Source: Advenella incenata (GTDB lineage: Bacteria; Pseudomonadota; Gammaproteobacteria; Burkholderiales; Burkholderiaceae_B). Taken from it: a stretch of 64,000 nucleotides of DNA. The DNA lies in NCBI RefSeq assembly GCF_004217095.1, contig NZ_SHKO01000001.1, forward strand, positions 1,426,001 to 1,490,000, given 5' to 3'. Under the pieces are notes generated by a model that saw only the letters and a list, made by a program, of their open reading frames with translations, was not told the origin of the DNA and did not search any database. Numbering within the stretch: position 1 is the stretch's first letter; each line of letters opens with the position of its first letter. Shown one piece after another: positions 46,852 through 55,936 of this stretch. The position numbers and the translations under genes were made by a program.

Positions 46852-48006
46852 CTACAGGATCTTTTGCAGTCGCTCAATGGCTTCACGCAGCCTGTCCAGC
46901 GCCGTGGCGTATGAAACGCGGATCATTTTTTGCGCATAGGCAGGGCCAAAATCGAGCCCGGGAACAACCGCAATACCGGCTTCGTGCAACAGTTTGTGGG
47001 CGAACTGATCGCTGTTCATGCCGTGCTGGCTGATATCGGCATAAATATAAAATGCGCCATCGGGCTTGACCGGCACATGGATGCCGAGTTTTTCGAACTC
47101 CGGCAGCAGATAATCACGCCGTTCCATGAACGCCAGGCGCCGGTGTTCGTAAATGGCCAGCGCCTCTTCGGTAAAACATGAAATGGCCGCGTGCTGCGCG
47201 AGGGTGGGCGGGCAGATGTTCAGGCTTGCGGCAAGTTTTTCGACCGGGCCGACCATGGCTTCGGGCACAACCATCCAGCCCAGTCGCCAGCCGGTCATAT
47301 TGAAGTACTTGGAAAAACTGTTAATGACGACAATCTGTGGATCCAGTGTCAGCGCAGATCGCGGTACGCGGTCGTAGCACAGGCCAAGATAGATCTCGTC
47401 CATGATGACCACGCCGCCGCGTTCCCTGACGGTCTGGATAATGCGGACCAGTTCCTCGCGTTCGATGGAGGTGCCGGTCGGGTTGCTGGGCGAGGCAATG
47501 AGCACGCCGCGTGTTTTATCAGTCCAATGAGCGGCAATCTTGTCTGCCGACAGCTGAAAGCGTTCTTGCGCCGTGCAGGGCACCAGCCGCGGCGTGGCCC
47601 CCGAGCACAGGATGAAATTCGAATTGGCGGGATAGGCCGGATCCGGCATTAGAATCTCGTCACCCGGATTGAGCAGCGCCATGCAGGCCAGCGACAGCGC
47701 GCCGGAAGCGCCTGCGGTAATGATGATCCGCTCCGGATCCACTTCTGCGCCCCAATGGCTTTTGTAATAATCGGCAATGGCCGAGCGCAGCGGCATGATG
47801 CCCAGTGCCGGACTGTAGCCACTCAAGCCCGCCTGCGCCGCTCTGGCCAGCGTGTCGACCACGATCGGAGGTGCCGTAAAATCGGGTTCTCCGATACCAA
47901 GGCTGATAATGTCCCGGCCTTGTTCACGCAGTTGCTGGGCGGCCTTGGTGACCTCGATTGCGTGAAAAGTAAGGGCCTGGTCGATTCGGTGGGCAAAACG
48001 GGTCAT
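46852..48006 (-). CDS. Pyridoxal-phosphate-dependent aminotransferase (class I)
   Basis: A 384-residue fold-type I enzyme. The PLP lysine is Lys233 in NSFSKYFNMTGWRLGW; other contacts are LGIGEPDF, SPSNPTGT and IMDEIYLGL. It is of the AspC/PatA-like I-gamma group, which transaminates aspartate, aromatic or branched-chain amino acids; specificity is not readable. The start at 48006 (MTRFAHRIDQALTFHAI) is preferred over longer in-frame starts. It is divergent from the FAD-oxidase-like gene by 143 bases. Confidence 0.92.
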   Translation of the reverse strand: MTRFAHRIDQALTFHAIEVTKAAQQLREQGRDIISLGIGEPDFTAPPIVVDTLARAAQAGLSGYSPALGIMPLRSAIADYYKSHWGAEVDPERIIITAGASGALSLACMALLNPGDEILMPDPAYPANSNFILCSGATPRLVPCTAQERFQLSADKIAAHWTDKTRGVLIASPSNPTGTSIEREELVRIIQTVRERGGVVIMDEIYLGLCYDRVPRSALTLDPQIVVINSFSKYFNMTGWRLGWMVVPEAMVGPVEKLAASLNICPPTLAQHAAISCFTEEALAIYEHRRLAFMERRDYLLPEFEKLGIHVPVKPDGAFYIYADISQHGMNSDQFAHKLLHEAGIAVVPGLDFGPAYAQKMIRVSYATALDRLREAIERLQKIL

Positions 48007-48149
48007 GATGAAACTGCGCAAGGTAAAATAGATCAGAATGAATACGTGTGGTGAGCGCCCATTGTAACGGTAAACGCCTGCCGGCACGTTATCCGTCCCC
48101 TTGCCGGACTGTTTTACCGCTGTTGCCACAAAGGCTTTTGCAATTGATC

Positions 48150-49070
48150 ATGCATGTGAATCGTCGTCGCTTCCTTACCCTTAGTAAACGCCCGCAGGAG
48201 GGGCCGTGGCCAGCCTTCTGCCGCAGGGTGCAGCGGGCGCTGGAAGCGCCCCTTACCGATGAGCAGGAAACGGACGGATATTATTGCGCGCGCGTCGTAT
48301 TGCAAGACCTGGGCGATCTGCCCTCGCTCAGGCAGCTTTGCCAGGAGTACGATGTGGCGATGGTGCTGGAAGGCACAGCGACGGCGGCCACCATCATTGG
48401 CCGGTCCAGCCTGATTGTCAGCGCCGGTTCGCGACTGCATGGTACTGAAGCGTTGGGCGAACATGCCTGTCTGGCATTGCCCGGCACAGCGGTCGCGCAT
48501 ATGCAGGCGCTGGGCTATGAACAATTCTCGCACGTACCGTCTGAACTTACATTGGCGCAATGGCTGGCCATGCCACAGTGGCACGACTGCAGGCCCGGCT
48601 GCACTGCCAATTCCGGGCTGGAGCGGGTGCATGCACTATTTGCCGACGGCCAGACCGCCGTACTGGGCGGGTTTGGCGTAAATGACGAGTCGCCACTGCG
48701 CCTGCCCGCACTACAGCGGTTGATTCCGGCCCTGTTTGAACAGTTGTCCGATCCCGATATCGCCCGTTGCGCTCAAATGCCGCGCTGGCCGCTGAACTAC
48801 AGGCTGGATGCGCTCAAGCCCCGGCTGGGCGATATCAATTTGGCGCAACTCTTTCTGGGGCATGGCGGAACACTCATCTGGTGCCAGGAACTGGTGATTC
48901 GCCGCATGCGGCACAACGCCATAGTGACTGATGCGGCGCTCAGCGATGCCGATCATGACTTTGCTGTTGGGGTGCATCATCATATCGAGGGCAATATCAA
49001 AGCCCTGTTTGATCCGGGCGGGCTGTTTGTCTATCCTGACGAATTGTTGCCGGGCTGTGCCGGGCTGTGA
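48150..49070 (+). CDS. FAD-linked oxidase-like protein, divergent (GlcE-like)
   Basis: A 306-residue protein that I do not recognise with certainty. Its segments follow the order of FAD_binding_4/GlcE proteins: LPSLRQLCQEYDVAMVLEGT near the N-terminus, SGLERVHALFADGQTAVLGG in the middle, and NIKALFDPGGLFVYP at the end, which resembles the LKxxFDPxGxxNPG C-terminus of glycolate-oxidase-type subunits. A full glycine-rich FAD loop is not seen, so cofactor binding may be lost. The N-terminal RRRFL could be a twin-arginine-like start, but no long hydrophobic region follows. No glcD or glcF partner is adjacent. Confidence 0.55.
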   Translation: MHVNRRRFLTLSKRPQEGPWPAFCRRVQRALEAPLTDEQETDGYYCARVVLQDLGDLPSLRQLCQEYDVAMVLEGTATAATIIGRSSLIVSAGSRLHGTEALGEHACLALPGTAVAHMQALGYEQFSHVPSELTLAQWLAMPQWHDCRPGCTANSGLERVHALFADGQTAVLGGFGVNDESPLRLPALQRLIPALFEQLSDPDIARCAQMPRWPLNYRLDALKPRLGDINLAQLFLGHGGTLIWCQELVIRRMRHNAIVTDAALSDADHDFAVGVHHHIEGNIKALFDPGGLFVYPDELLPGCAGL

Positions 49071-49334
49071 TCGCCACAGGGCACCGCCAGGACGAAACAA
49101 ACGAGACTGTTAGCGGCAATAGGCGATAAACCGGTGTCGGAATTACCGGATGCATTTCCGGGTGAATTTTCGTATGATAGCTGTCAGACCGCTGTGAACC
49201 GACAGTCCGGTGTGTGCCCTGCGTCACACTTGCCATGAAACGCCATATTTCCCAGGAATTAGAATGGATCAACATTTCCGTGTCCAGGCCCTTGAGCATC
49301 ACGAAAAGGGCGTTTGCAACAAGGGCAACCGCCA

Positions 49335-50570
49335 ATGAACGATCCGTCCCTGTCGGGCATGATTGATGCTACCACTGGTCCCCAGACCGCCCTGGTCCTG
49401 ACCGGGGGCGGGGCCCGGGCAGCCTATCAAGTAGGGGCATTACAGGCTATCCTGGCGATTCTTGATCCCAATAAGTCTGCGCACTTCACAAACCCGTTCC
49501 CTATTGTTTGCGGCTCGTCAGCCGGGGCAATCAATGCCACCGCCTATGCTTGTCGTGCCGCACACCCACACGCAGCGCTCAAGCGGCTTGAAAAAATCTG
49601 GCGCAGCCTGCATACAGGTAGCGTCTATCGTTCTGATCCGGTGGGGGTATTCGGTAACGGTATGCGCTGGCTGGGCATGCTCACGTTCGGCTGGGCGCTG
49701 CAGGGTCTGCGCGATAATGCACCCAAGTCTTTACTGGATAATCGTCCGCTGGCCAAACTGCTGTGCGACAGTATTGATTTTCCCAATTTGCAGCAGAATC
49801 TGCACAAGGGCCATTTGCATGGACTGGCCATTACAGCGTCCAGCTATACCAGTGGCAATCATCTGACGTTTTACCAGTCCAGCGGCCCGCTGGATGCCTG
49901 GAAGGGGCGTCGTCGCTATGCCATTGCAGAACCCATCACGCTGGACCATTTGATGGCGTCCAGCGCCATCCCCTTCGTGTTTCCGGCGGCCCGCCTGCCG
50001 CTCGAAGAGAAATGGGAGTGGTGCGGTGATGGATCCATGCGCCAGCTGGCGCCCATCAGCCCGGCCATTCACCTGGGTGCAGACCGGGTACTGGTGATCA
50101 GCACCAGCGCCCACGGCGATGCGCCGGTAGAAGACGATCCGGTGCATCAAAGCGACCAATATCCTACGCTGGCGCAAATTGGCGGTCATGCCTTGTCGGA
50201 CATCTTCATTGATGGTCTGTCTATCGATCTGGAGCGCATCAGTCGCATCAATACGCTGCTCGAATCTGTACCTCCTGGTGTACAGTTAAATACAGGTGTG
50301 AAAAAAATTGATGTTTTAACGATAAGTCCGAGTAAATCTATTGACGAAATTGCCCTGAAGCATTTAAATTTCATGCCTAAGTCGGTTCGGGCCTTTTTGC
50401 GGGTATTGGGCGTTTCCGGACGACCCGAAAAAGAGTCAGGCGGATTGCTTGCCTCGTTCCTGCTCTTTGAGTCAGCCTTTACGGGTGAGCTGATCGAACT
50501 GGCCTTTAATGACGTGATGGCACGTCAGGAAGAAATCAAAGCGTTTTTTTATGGAGAGGTCAATGAATAA
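49335..50570 (+). CDS. Patatin-like phospholipase
   Basis: A 411-residue Ser/Asp-dyad lipolytic hydrolase. The oxyanion loop GGGARAAY is at 24-31, the nucleophile elbow CGSSAGA at 59-65 (Ser62), and the aspartate in CGDGSMRQ (Asp232) completes the dyad. No signal peptide is present, so it is cytoplasmic or exported by another route. The C-terminal third (about 270-400) is not part of the catalytic fold. Its stop overlaps the barstar-family start by 8 bases, so the two are co-translated. Confidence 0.9.
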   Translation: MNDPSLSGMIDATTGPQTALVLTGGGARAAYQVGALQAILAILDPNKSAHFTNPFPIVCGSSAGAINATAYACRAAHPHAALKRLEKIWRSLHTGSVYRSDPVGVFGNGMRWLGMLTFGWALQGLRDNAPKSLLDNRPLAKLLCDSIDFPNLQQNLHKGHLHGLAITASSYTSGNHLTFYQSSGPLDAWKGRRRYAIAEPITLDHLMASSAIPFVFPAARLPLEEKWEWCGDGSMRQLAPISPAIHLGADRVLVISTSAHGDAPVEDDPVHQSDQYPTLAQIGGHALSDIFIDGLSIDLERISRINTLLESVPPGVQLNTGVKKIDVLTISPSKSIDEIALKHLNFMPKSVRAFLRVLGVSGRPEKESGGLLASFLLFESAFTGELIELAFNDVMARQEEIKAFFYGEVNE

Positions 50571-51030
50571 AAAAACAGGTACCCCACTGAAAGCTAACCT
50601 GGAAACGGGTGGCGCCATAAAAGAAAAAACGATTGGTCTTGATGAACTCAAAGCGCATGCTGAAAAAGCAGGCCTGGCCTATTTTGAGGCCGATTGCGAC
50701 AAGGCGCGCAGCTGCTCGGCCGTGTTGCGTGCCATTGCCAAGGCGGTAGATTATCCGGTATTTTTTGGCAGCAATATGGACGCCTTGCTGGACTGTCTGG
50801 GCGAGACGCTGCTTGAGCAGAAGGGTGGTATGGTGCTCGCATTGCGCCGCCTGCATTCCGAAGATGATTCGCTGCTTGAACATATCGATGCGCTCAAGGG
50901 TGTACTTAATGATACCGTGGAATATGGCGACGATAATGGGCGTGTCTTTTCGTACATGGTAGAACACGCAGGCAAGCACGAAGCGCCCGAGCCAGGCCGT
51001 GCTCCCAGGCCCTACGCGCAAAGCGATTGA
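50563..51030 (+). CDS. Barstar (barnase inhibitor) family protein
   Basis: A 155-residue protein. The barstar-like core runs from about 25 to 125, with LAYFEADCDKARSCSAVL and YPVFFGSNMDALLDCLGETL the clear family blocks, where the helix carrying the acidic residues meets barnase. The tail is charged. No secreted guanyl-specific RNase of the barnase type is adjacent, so it is an orphan inhibitor or serves another protein-binding role. It overlaps the upstream patatin gene by 8 bases. Confidence 0.85.
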   Translation: MNKKTGTPLKANLETGGAIKEKTIGLDELKAHAEKAGLAYFEADCDKARSCSAVLRAIAKAVDYPVFFGSNMDALLDCLGETLLEQKGGMVLALRRLHSEDDSLLEHIDALKGVLNDTVEYGDDNGRVFSYMVEHAGKHEAPEPGRAPRPYAQSD

Positions 51031-51356
51031 TATTTGCCCGATTGATGTCTGCCCTTTACGCGGCAGCGACAACGCGTTGCAAGTGAAGAGTCGTCACAAC
51101 CCGAACAAAGCAACTGATACAAAGCAACGAATACAAAGCAACTGATAGAGCGACCGATTACTGTAACTTGATGACTGCACGACAGGAACACCCAATTACA
51201 GCTACCAGATAGCGCTGCTAAAAGGCGTAACACAATAGGTGCCGTCACCGGCTTGTTTTTTTTATTGTCTTTATAGCATTGCGGCGCGGGATCGGGTGAT
51301 ATCAGCTACTACAGGCCAAGCGCGCCAGTTTCTGATCATATAAACGGAGGGTACCT
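51031..51356. other. Intergenic region after the barstar gene
   Basis: These 326 bases contain a short direct-repeat array (51105-51146) and no recognisable gene. A reverse-strand open frame across it encodes a Ser/Cys/Leu-rich peptide without a family and is not considered real. Confidence 0.5.
51105..51146. repeat. Three 14-bp direct repeats
   Basis: ACAAAGCAACTGAT, ACAAAGCAACGAAT and ACAAAGCAACTGAT stand head to tail, followed by a degenerate partial copy (AGAGCGACCGAT). The unit is not a multiple of three and lies outside genes. It may be an accidental tandem duplication or a multi-copy regulator site; nothing distinguishes these here. Confidence 0.9.
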
Positions 51357-51830
51357 ATGCTATCTGATTATTTATGGAATCTGCGGGCAAAAATCGGTAA
51401 TGAACTCATCCAGCTGCCCTCTGTGGCTGCCGTCATTCTGAACGCGAATGACCAAATCCTGTTGCAGGAAAAAGATGCCGCTCAAGAGTGGAGCCTGCCG
51501 TCAAGTGTCATTGAGCTGGCAGAGACGCCGCAGCAAGCGCTGACCAGGCTGGTCAGGCAGGACACCGGCCTTGAGCTGCTTTCTTCGCAGCTTCTGGATG
51601 TGTTCGGTGGCAAAGCGTTTCGTTATATTTACCCCAATGGCGATGAGGTGGAGTACACCGTTATTGTGTTTTATTGCGTGACCGAAGGGCAACTGAGCGC
51701 ACCGGACGGACAGACGGGAGCATTGCGCTACTTTTCAAGATCGCAGATGCCCACGCTCGCTTTTCCCTATCCCAGGGAAGTGCTGTTTCGCCATAGCCGA
51801 GCGAACCCGTCGGCGGCAACCCCTGATTAA
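51357..51830 (+). CDS. Nudix-fold protein with degenerate catalytic box
   Basis: A 157-residue Nudix-superfamily protein. The box aligns at residues 50-72, with Glu56, Arg64 and Gly71 retained. The key positions have changed: the first Gly is Ser50, the Glu after Arg64 is Leu65, and the metal-binding Glu-Glu pair is Gln68-Asp69. The rest of the fold is intact (PSVAAVILNANDQILLQEKD, EVEYTVIVFYCVTEGQ). This predicts poor or absent hydrolase activity and perhaps a nucleotide-sensing role. ATG 51357 follows a GGAGG-type site. It converges with rsmE. Confidence 0.8.
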   Translation: MLSDYLWNLRAKIGNELIQLPSVAAVILNANDQILLQEKDAAQEWSLPSSVIELAETPQQALTRLVRQDTGLELLSSQLLDVFGGKAFRYIYPNGDEVEYTVIVFYCVTEGQLSAPDGQTGALRYFSRSQMPTLAFPYPREVLFRHSRANPSAATPD

Positions 51831-51859
51831 CCCGTCCTGCGGCCCGCTGGGCAGTTTGC

Positions 51860-52663
51860 CTACAGCCAGCCAAGCGTAGCGATGGCTGCCGCGGTCATGG
51901 CAAGGCCGGCGGTTTCCGTTCTTAAAATTCGCGCGCCAAAAGTGACGGTTTCTATGCCGGCTGCCTGCACCTTGCGAAGCTCCTGCTGCGACCATCCGCC
52001 TTCCGGTCCGATCAGCAGACGAAACGCGAGCGGTTCTGGCGGGGTCTCGACCAAACTCACGCTTGAGTCCAACGCATTGGACGAAGTCGTGCAAGTGGCC
52101 TGTGGCAGCGTTGCAAGTGCCTGCAAAAGCGAGCGCTCGCCCTGGGGGTGGCACAGATATCCGAGTGCCCCGTTGGCTTGTTGCAGATACGCGCTTAGTG
52201 ACTGCAGCGGATGAACCTGCACAATGCAGTTGCGACCCGATTGCTCGCTGGCCGATTCGGCAATGCGTTGCCAATGCAACTGGCGTTTTTCCAACCGGTT
52301 GCCGGACAGTTGCACAATGCTGCGTTCTGCGCTGACCGGAAACACATCAGATACGCCCAGTTCCGCTGCCTTTTCGATAATCCAGTCCATTTTGTCACCC
52401 GATGGCAGCGCCTGCACCAGACCGATTCTGCCTGGCAGCTCAGTACGGGTATGCTGTTGCTGGCCAAGGTCGGCCATCGCTCTTCCTTGTTCGAAGCGCA
52501 GCTGTGCCGGAAACTGGGTGCCGTCGCCATTGAACAGCACAATCGCGTCGCCTTCACGCAAGCGCAGGGCGCGGGAAGCATGATGCGCAGCGGCATCGGG
52601 CAGGGCGACACGGGTATGCGCCTGCAGTGGTATTGGACAATAGAAGCGAGGTAACGTTTGCAT
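51860..52663 (-). CDS. rsmE: 16S rRNA (uracil(1498)-N(3))-methyltransferase
   Basis: A 267-residue SPOUT-class methyltransferase modifying U1498 of 16S rRNA. It has the N-terminal PUA-like domain (HHASRALRLREGDAIVLFNG), and the knotted SAM domain with LIGPEGGWSQQEL and FGARILRTETAGLAMTAA. A 22-residue low-similarity insertion, ATCTTSSNALDSSVSLVETP and onward, lies just before the SAM motif. It is divergent from tkt by about 100 bases. Confidence 0.94.
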   Translation of the reverse strand: MQTLPRFYCPIPLQAHTRVALPDAAAHHASRALRLREGDAIVLFNGDGTQFPAQLRFEQGRAMADLGQQQHTRTELPGRIGLVQALPSGDKMDWIIEKAAELGVSDVFPVSAERSIVQLSGNRLEKRQLHWQRIAESASEQSGRNCIVQVHPLQSLSAYLQQANGALGYLCHPQGERSLLQALATLPQATCTTSSNALDSSVSLVETPPEPLAFRLLIGPEGGWSQQELRKVQAAGIETVTFGARILRTETAGLAMTAAAIATLGWL

Positions 52664-52764
52664 GGCTAAATTTTACTTTATTTAGCGAGAGCGTCACGGA
52701 CAAAACATGGAGTGTTAAAATCGCTGGTTAATCGTAACTAAACCGTGATTTCTACAGGATCCGC

Positions 52765-54819
52765 ATGACCACCACGGCCGCCACATCGAATTCTCACCTT
52801 TCCAATGCAATCCGCGCGCTGGCCATGGATGCCGTGCAACAGGCCAATTCCGGCCATCCCGGCGCGCCCATGGGCATGGCAGAAATCGCCGAAGCGCTGT
52901 GGACGCGCCACTTGCGTCACAATCCTGCAGATCCGGCCTGGGCTGACCGGGACCGTTTTGTTCTGTCCAACGGTCACGGTTCCATGTTGCTGTACTCGCT
53001 GCTGCATTTAACCGGCTATGATTTGCCTATTGAAGAGTTGCGCCAGTTCCGCCAATTGCATTCCAAAACACCGGGACACCCCGAAGTGGGCATCACCCCC
53101 GGCGTGGAAACGACGACCGGCCCGCTGGGCCAGGGGCTGTCAAATGCGGTAGGCTTTGCGCTGGCCGAGCAATTGCTGGCAGCAGAGTTCAACAAACCCG
53201 AACACAAAATTGTTGACCACTACACCTATGCCTTCGTTGGCGATGGGTGCCTGATGGAAGGCATTTCCCATGAAGTATGCTCGCTGGCCGGGACCCTGAA
53301 GCTGTCCAAACTCATTGTTCTGTATGACGATAATGGTATTTCTATCGACGGCAAGGTTGAACCCTGGTTTGCCGACGATACCGGTAAACGCTTTGAAGGA
53401 TACGGCTGGAATGTGATTCGTGGCGTTGATGGTCACGATGTGTTTGCCGTCGACCACGCCATCGCCAAAGCCAAACAGCAGGCGCAGCGCGGCTCTTCGG
53501 GCCCAACGATCATTATCTGCAAGACAACGATCGGCAAGGGCGCTCCCAATCTGCAGGGCAGCGACAAGGTTCATGGCGCCCCCCTGGGCGCGGCGGAAAT
53601 TGCCGCCACGCGCGAAGCCATTGGCTGGACGCTGCCACCTTTTGAAATTTCCGAAGACGTCTATGCCGGCTGGAACCAACGCGAGCGCGGTGATCAGATC
53701 CAGCGCGACTGGAAAAAACAGTTTGCGCTCTATAGCATAGATTATCCACAGGAAGCTCAGGAATTTACCCGCCGGATGAACGGTCAGATGCCAGAAGGCT
53801 TCGCCGAAAAATTCGCGGCATTCCTGCAGCAAACCATCAGCAAGGCTGAAACCGTCGCATCGCGCAAGGCATCGCAGTTTGCCATTACTGCGCTGGTGGA
53901 CATCCTGCCTGAAATGCTGGGCGGCTCGGCAGACCTGACCGGGTCGGTCTTTACGGACTGGAAAGGCGCAGGCGCAGTGCGTTGTGGTACAGACGGTCAT
54001 CTGCGCTTCGGTCGTCATATCAATTATGGCGTGCGCGAGTTCGGCATGGCGGCCATTATGAATGGTGTTGCCCTGCACGGTGGATACCTGCCTTTTGGCG
54101 GCACGTTCCTCACTTTCTCAGATTATTCTCGCAATGCCATCCGCATGGCCGCGCTGATGAAGCAGCGCGTTGTGCACATTTTCACGCACGACTCCATTGG
54201 CCTGGGCGAAGATGGTCCCACGCACCAATCGGTCGAGCATGCTGCCAGCCTGCGCCTGATTCCCAATCTTGATGTCTGGCGTCCTTGCGACACGACTGAA
54301 ACGGCGATTGCCTGGAAGTCTGCCGTATCGCGTCCTGTCAGTGTTGGCATGCAGGTGCAAGAGGGTGGTCCCAGCGCCTTGCTTTTATCGCGGCAGAATC
54401 TGCCCTTTGTTGAACGTGATGACGCTACCGTCGAACAAATAGAAAAAGGTGGTTACGTCTTGCGTGACGCTCAGGGAGCACAAGCCGTTATTATTGCTAC
54501 CGGTTCCGAAGTCGGCCTGGCGCTCGAAGCCCAGGCCTTGCTTGCGCAGGAAAATATTCCCGTCCGTGTTGTATCTATGCCCAGCACGTCCGTATTTGAT
54601 CGCCAGAGCGCCGAATGGCGCGACAGTGTGATCCCGCCGACCTTGCCTGCTGTCTCTGTCGAGGCAGGGGTCACGTCAGGCTGGTACAAATATATCGGGC
54701 GCAACGGCGCTGCCGTCGGTTTGGATACCTACGGTGAATCGGCGCCCGCAGGCGTACTGTTCAAGCATTTCGGGTTTACCGCGGAGAACGTGGCGAACAG
54801 GGTTAAACAGGTTTTATAA
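52765..54819 (+). CDS. tkt: Transketolase
   Basis: A 684-residue thiamine-diphosphate enzyme of the pentose phosphate pathway, transferring two-carbon units between sugar phosphates. Visible markers are [19 protein letters not shown], the ThDP-binding [20 protein letters not shown] with downstream [20 protein letters not shown], the catalytic-site segment [17 protein letters not shown] and [14 protein letters not shown]. Length is normal. It starts the tkt-gapA-pgk cluster, with 16 bases to gapA. Confidence 0.97.
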   Translation: MTTTAATSNSHLSNAIRALAMDAVQQANSGHPGAPMGMAEIAEALWTRHLRHNPADPAWADRDRFVLSNGHGSMLLYSLLHLTGYDLPIEELRQFRQLHSKTPGHPEVGITPGVETTTGPLGQGLSNAVGFALAEQLLAAEFNKPEHKIVDHYTYAFVGDGCLMEGISHEVCSLAGTLKLSKLIVLYDDNGISIDGKVEPWFADDTGKRFEGYGWNVIRGVDGHDVFAVDHAIAKAKQQAQRGSSGPTIIICKTTIGKGAPNLQGSDKVHGAPLGAAEIAATREAIGWTLPPFEISEDVYAGWNQRERGDQIQRDWKKQFALYSIDYPQEAQEFTRRMNGQMPEGFAEKFAAFLQQTISKAETVASRKASQFAITALVDILPEMLGGSADLTGSVFTDWKGAGAVRCGTDGHLRFGRHINYGVREFGMAAIMNGVALHGGYLPFGGTFLTFSDYSRNAIRMAALMKQRVVHIFTHDSIGLGEDGPTHQSVEHAASLRLIPNLDVWRPCDTTETAIAWKSAVSRPVSVGMQVQEGGPSALLLSRQNLPFVERDDATVEQIEKGGYVLRDAQGAQAVIIATGSEVGLALEAQALLAQENIPVRVVSMPSTSVFDRQSAEWRDSVIPPTLPAVSVEAGVTSGWYKYIGRNGAAVGLDTYGESAPAGVLFKHFGFTAENVANRVKQVL

Positions 54820-54835
54820 AACAGGAGAGAATGTA

Positions 54836-55846
54836 ATGACCATTCGTGTTGCAATTAACGGCTACGGCCGCATCGGCCGTAATGTACTGCGCGCTCACTA
54901 TGAAGGTGGCAAAAAGCATGATATTGAAATCGTCGCGATCAATGATCTGGGCGATCCCAAGACCAATGCCCACCTGACTCAGTATGACACTGCGCATGGC
55001 CGCTTCCCTGGTACTGTCGCCGTAGATGGTGATTACATGGTAATCAATGGTGACAAGATCCGTGTCCTTGCTAACCGCAATCCGGCAGAACTGCCATGGG
55101 GCGAGCTGAACGTTGACGTCGTCATGGAATGTACAGGCTTTTTCACCTCCAAGGAAAAAGCCAGCGCCCACCTCAAAGGCGGAGCCAAGAAGGTCATTAT
55201 TTCCGCTCCGGGCGGCAAAGACGTGGACGCCACCATTGTTTACGGTGTCAACCACCAAGTGCTCAAGGCAAGCGACACCGTCATTTCCAATGCCTCATGC
55301 ACCACCAACTGCCTGGTTCCACTGGTGCAGCCGCTGCATGAAGCGCTGGGTGTGGAAAACGGTCTGATGACAACCATTCACGCCTACACTAATGACCAGG
55401 TGTTGACTGACGTTTATCACGAAGACCTGCGTCGTGCCCGTTCAGCCACCATGAGCATGATCCCCACCAAAACCGGTGCGGCTGCTGCTGTTGGTCTGGT
55501 TCTGCCCGAACTGAACGGCAAGCTGGATGGCTATTCTGTTCGCGTTCCGACGATCAACGTATCTCTTGTCGATCTGTCTTTCGTTTCCAAACGCGATACG
55601 ACGGTGGAAGAGGTGAACGCCATTCTGAAGAAAGCGTCGGAAGGTTCGCTCAAAGGTATCCTGGATTACAACGAAGCCCCGCTGGTATCAGTAGACTTCA
55701 ATCACAATCCGGCGTCCAGCACATTCGATGCTACCCAAACCAAAGTATCTGGAAAACTGGTCAAAGTGGCGTCCTGGTACGACAACGAGTGGGGTTTCTC
55801 CAATCGTATGCTCGATACCACGGTAGCCCTGATGTCTGCCAAGTAA
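54836..55846 (+). CDS. gapA: Glyceraldehyde-3-phosphate dehydrogenase, type I
   Basis: A 336-residue NAD-dependent glycolytic enzyme. The dinucleotide motif [14 protein letters not shown] starts the protein, the catalytic cysteine is Cys155 in [12 protein letters not shown], and the C-terminal domain carries [18 protein letters not shown] and [15 protein letters not shown] 54836 has an AGGAG site. It is linked to tkt upstream and pgk downstream (90 bases away, with a hairpin between). Confidence 0.97.
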   Translation: MTIRVAINGYGRIGRNVLRAHYEGGKKHDIEIVAINDLGDPKTNAHLTQYDTAHGRFPGTVAVDGDYMVINGDKIRVLANRNPAELPWGELNVDVVMECTGFFTSKEKASAHLKGGAKKVIISAPGGKDVDATIVYGVNHQVLKASDTVISNASCTTNCLVPLVQPLHEALGVENGLMTTIHAYTNDQVLTDVYHEDLRRARSATMSMIPTKTGAAAAVGLVLPELNGKLDGYSVRVPTINVSLVDLSFVSKRDTTVEEVNAILKKASEGSLKGILDYNEAPLVSVDFNHNPASSTFDATQTKVSGKLVKVASWYDNEWGFSNRMLDTTVALMSAK

Positions 55847-55873
55847 TCGGTTGGTGTCTGTCAAAGACATTGC

Positions 55874-55911
55874 AAACGGCATTGCGCGCTTCGGCGGGCA
55901 GTGCCGTTTTT
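55874..55911 (+). terminator. Hairpin with T-run between gapA and pgk
   Basis: AAACGGCATTGC and GCAGTGCCGTTT pair (one G-T) around a GC-rich inner stem, followed by T residues. It fits an intrinsic terminator or attenuator that would lower pgk transcription relative to gapA, or a 3' end processed between the cistrons. Confidence 0.55.
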
Positions 55912-55936
55912 CACAATAACACCAAGGAGTGACAAT

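Noticed and set aside
51012-51248. A reverse-strand small open frame over the 14-bp repeats
   Set aside because: No ribosome site, repeat-derived composition, and overlap with the barstar gene end.
53140-54078. A 312-codon open frame antisense to tkt
   Set aside because: It is an exact shadow of the transketolase coding sequence; the peptide has no domain and Cys/His-biased composition.
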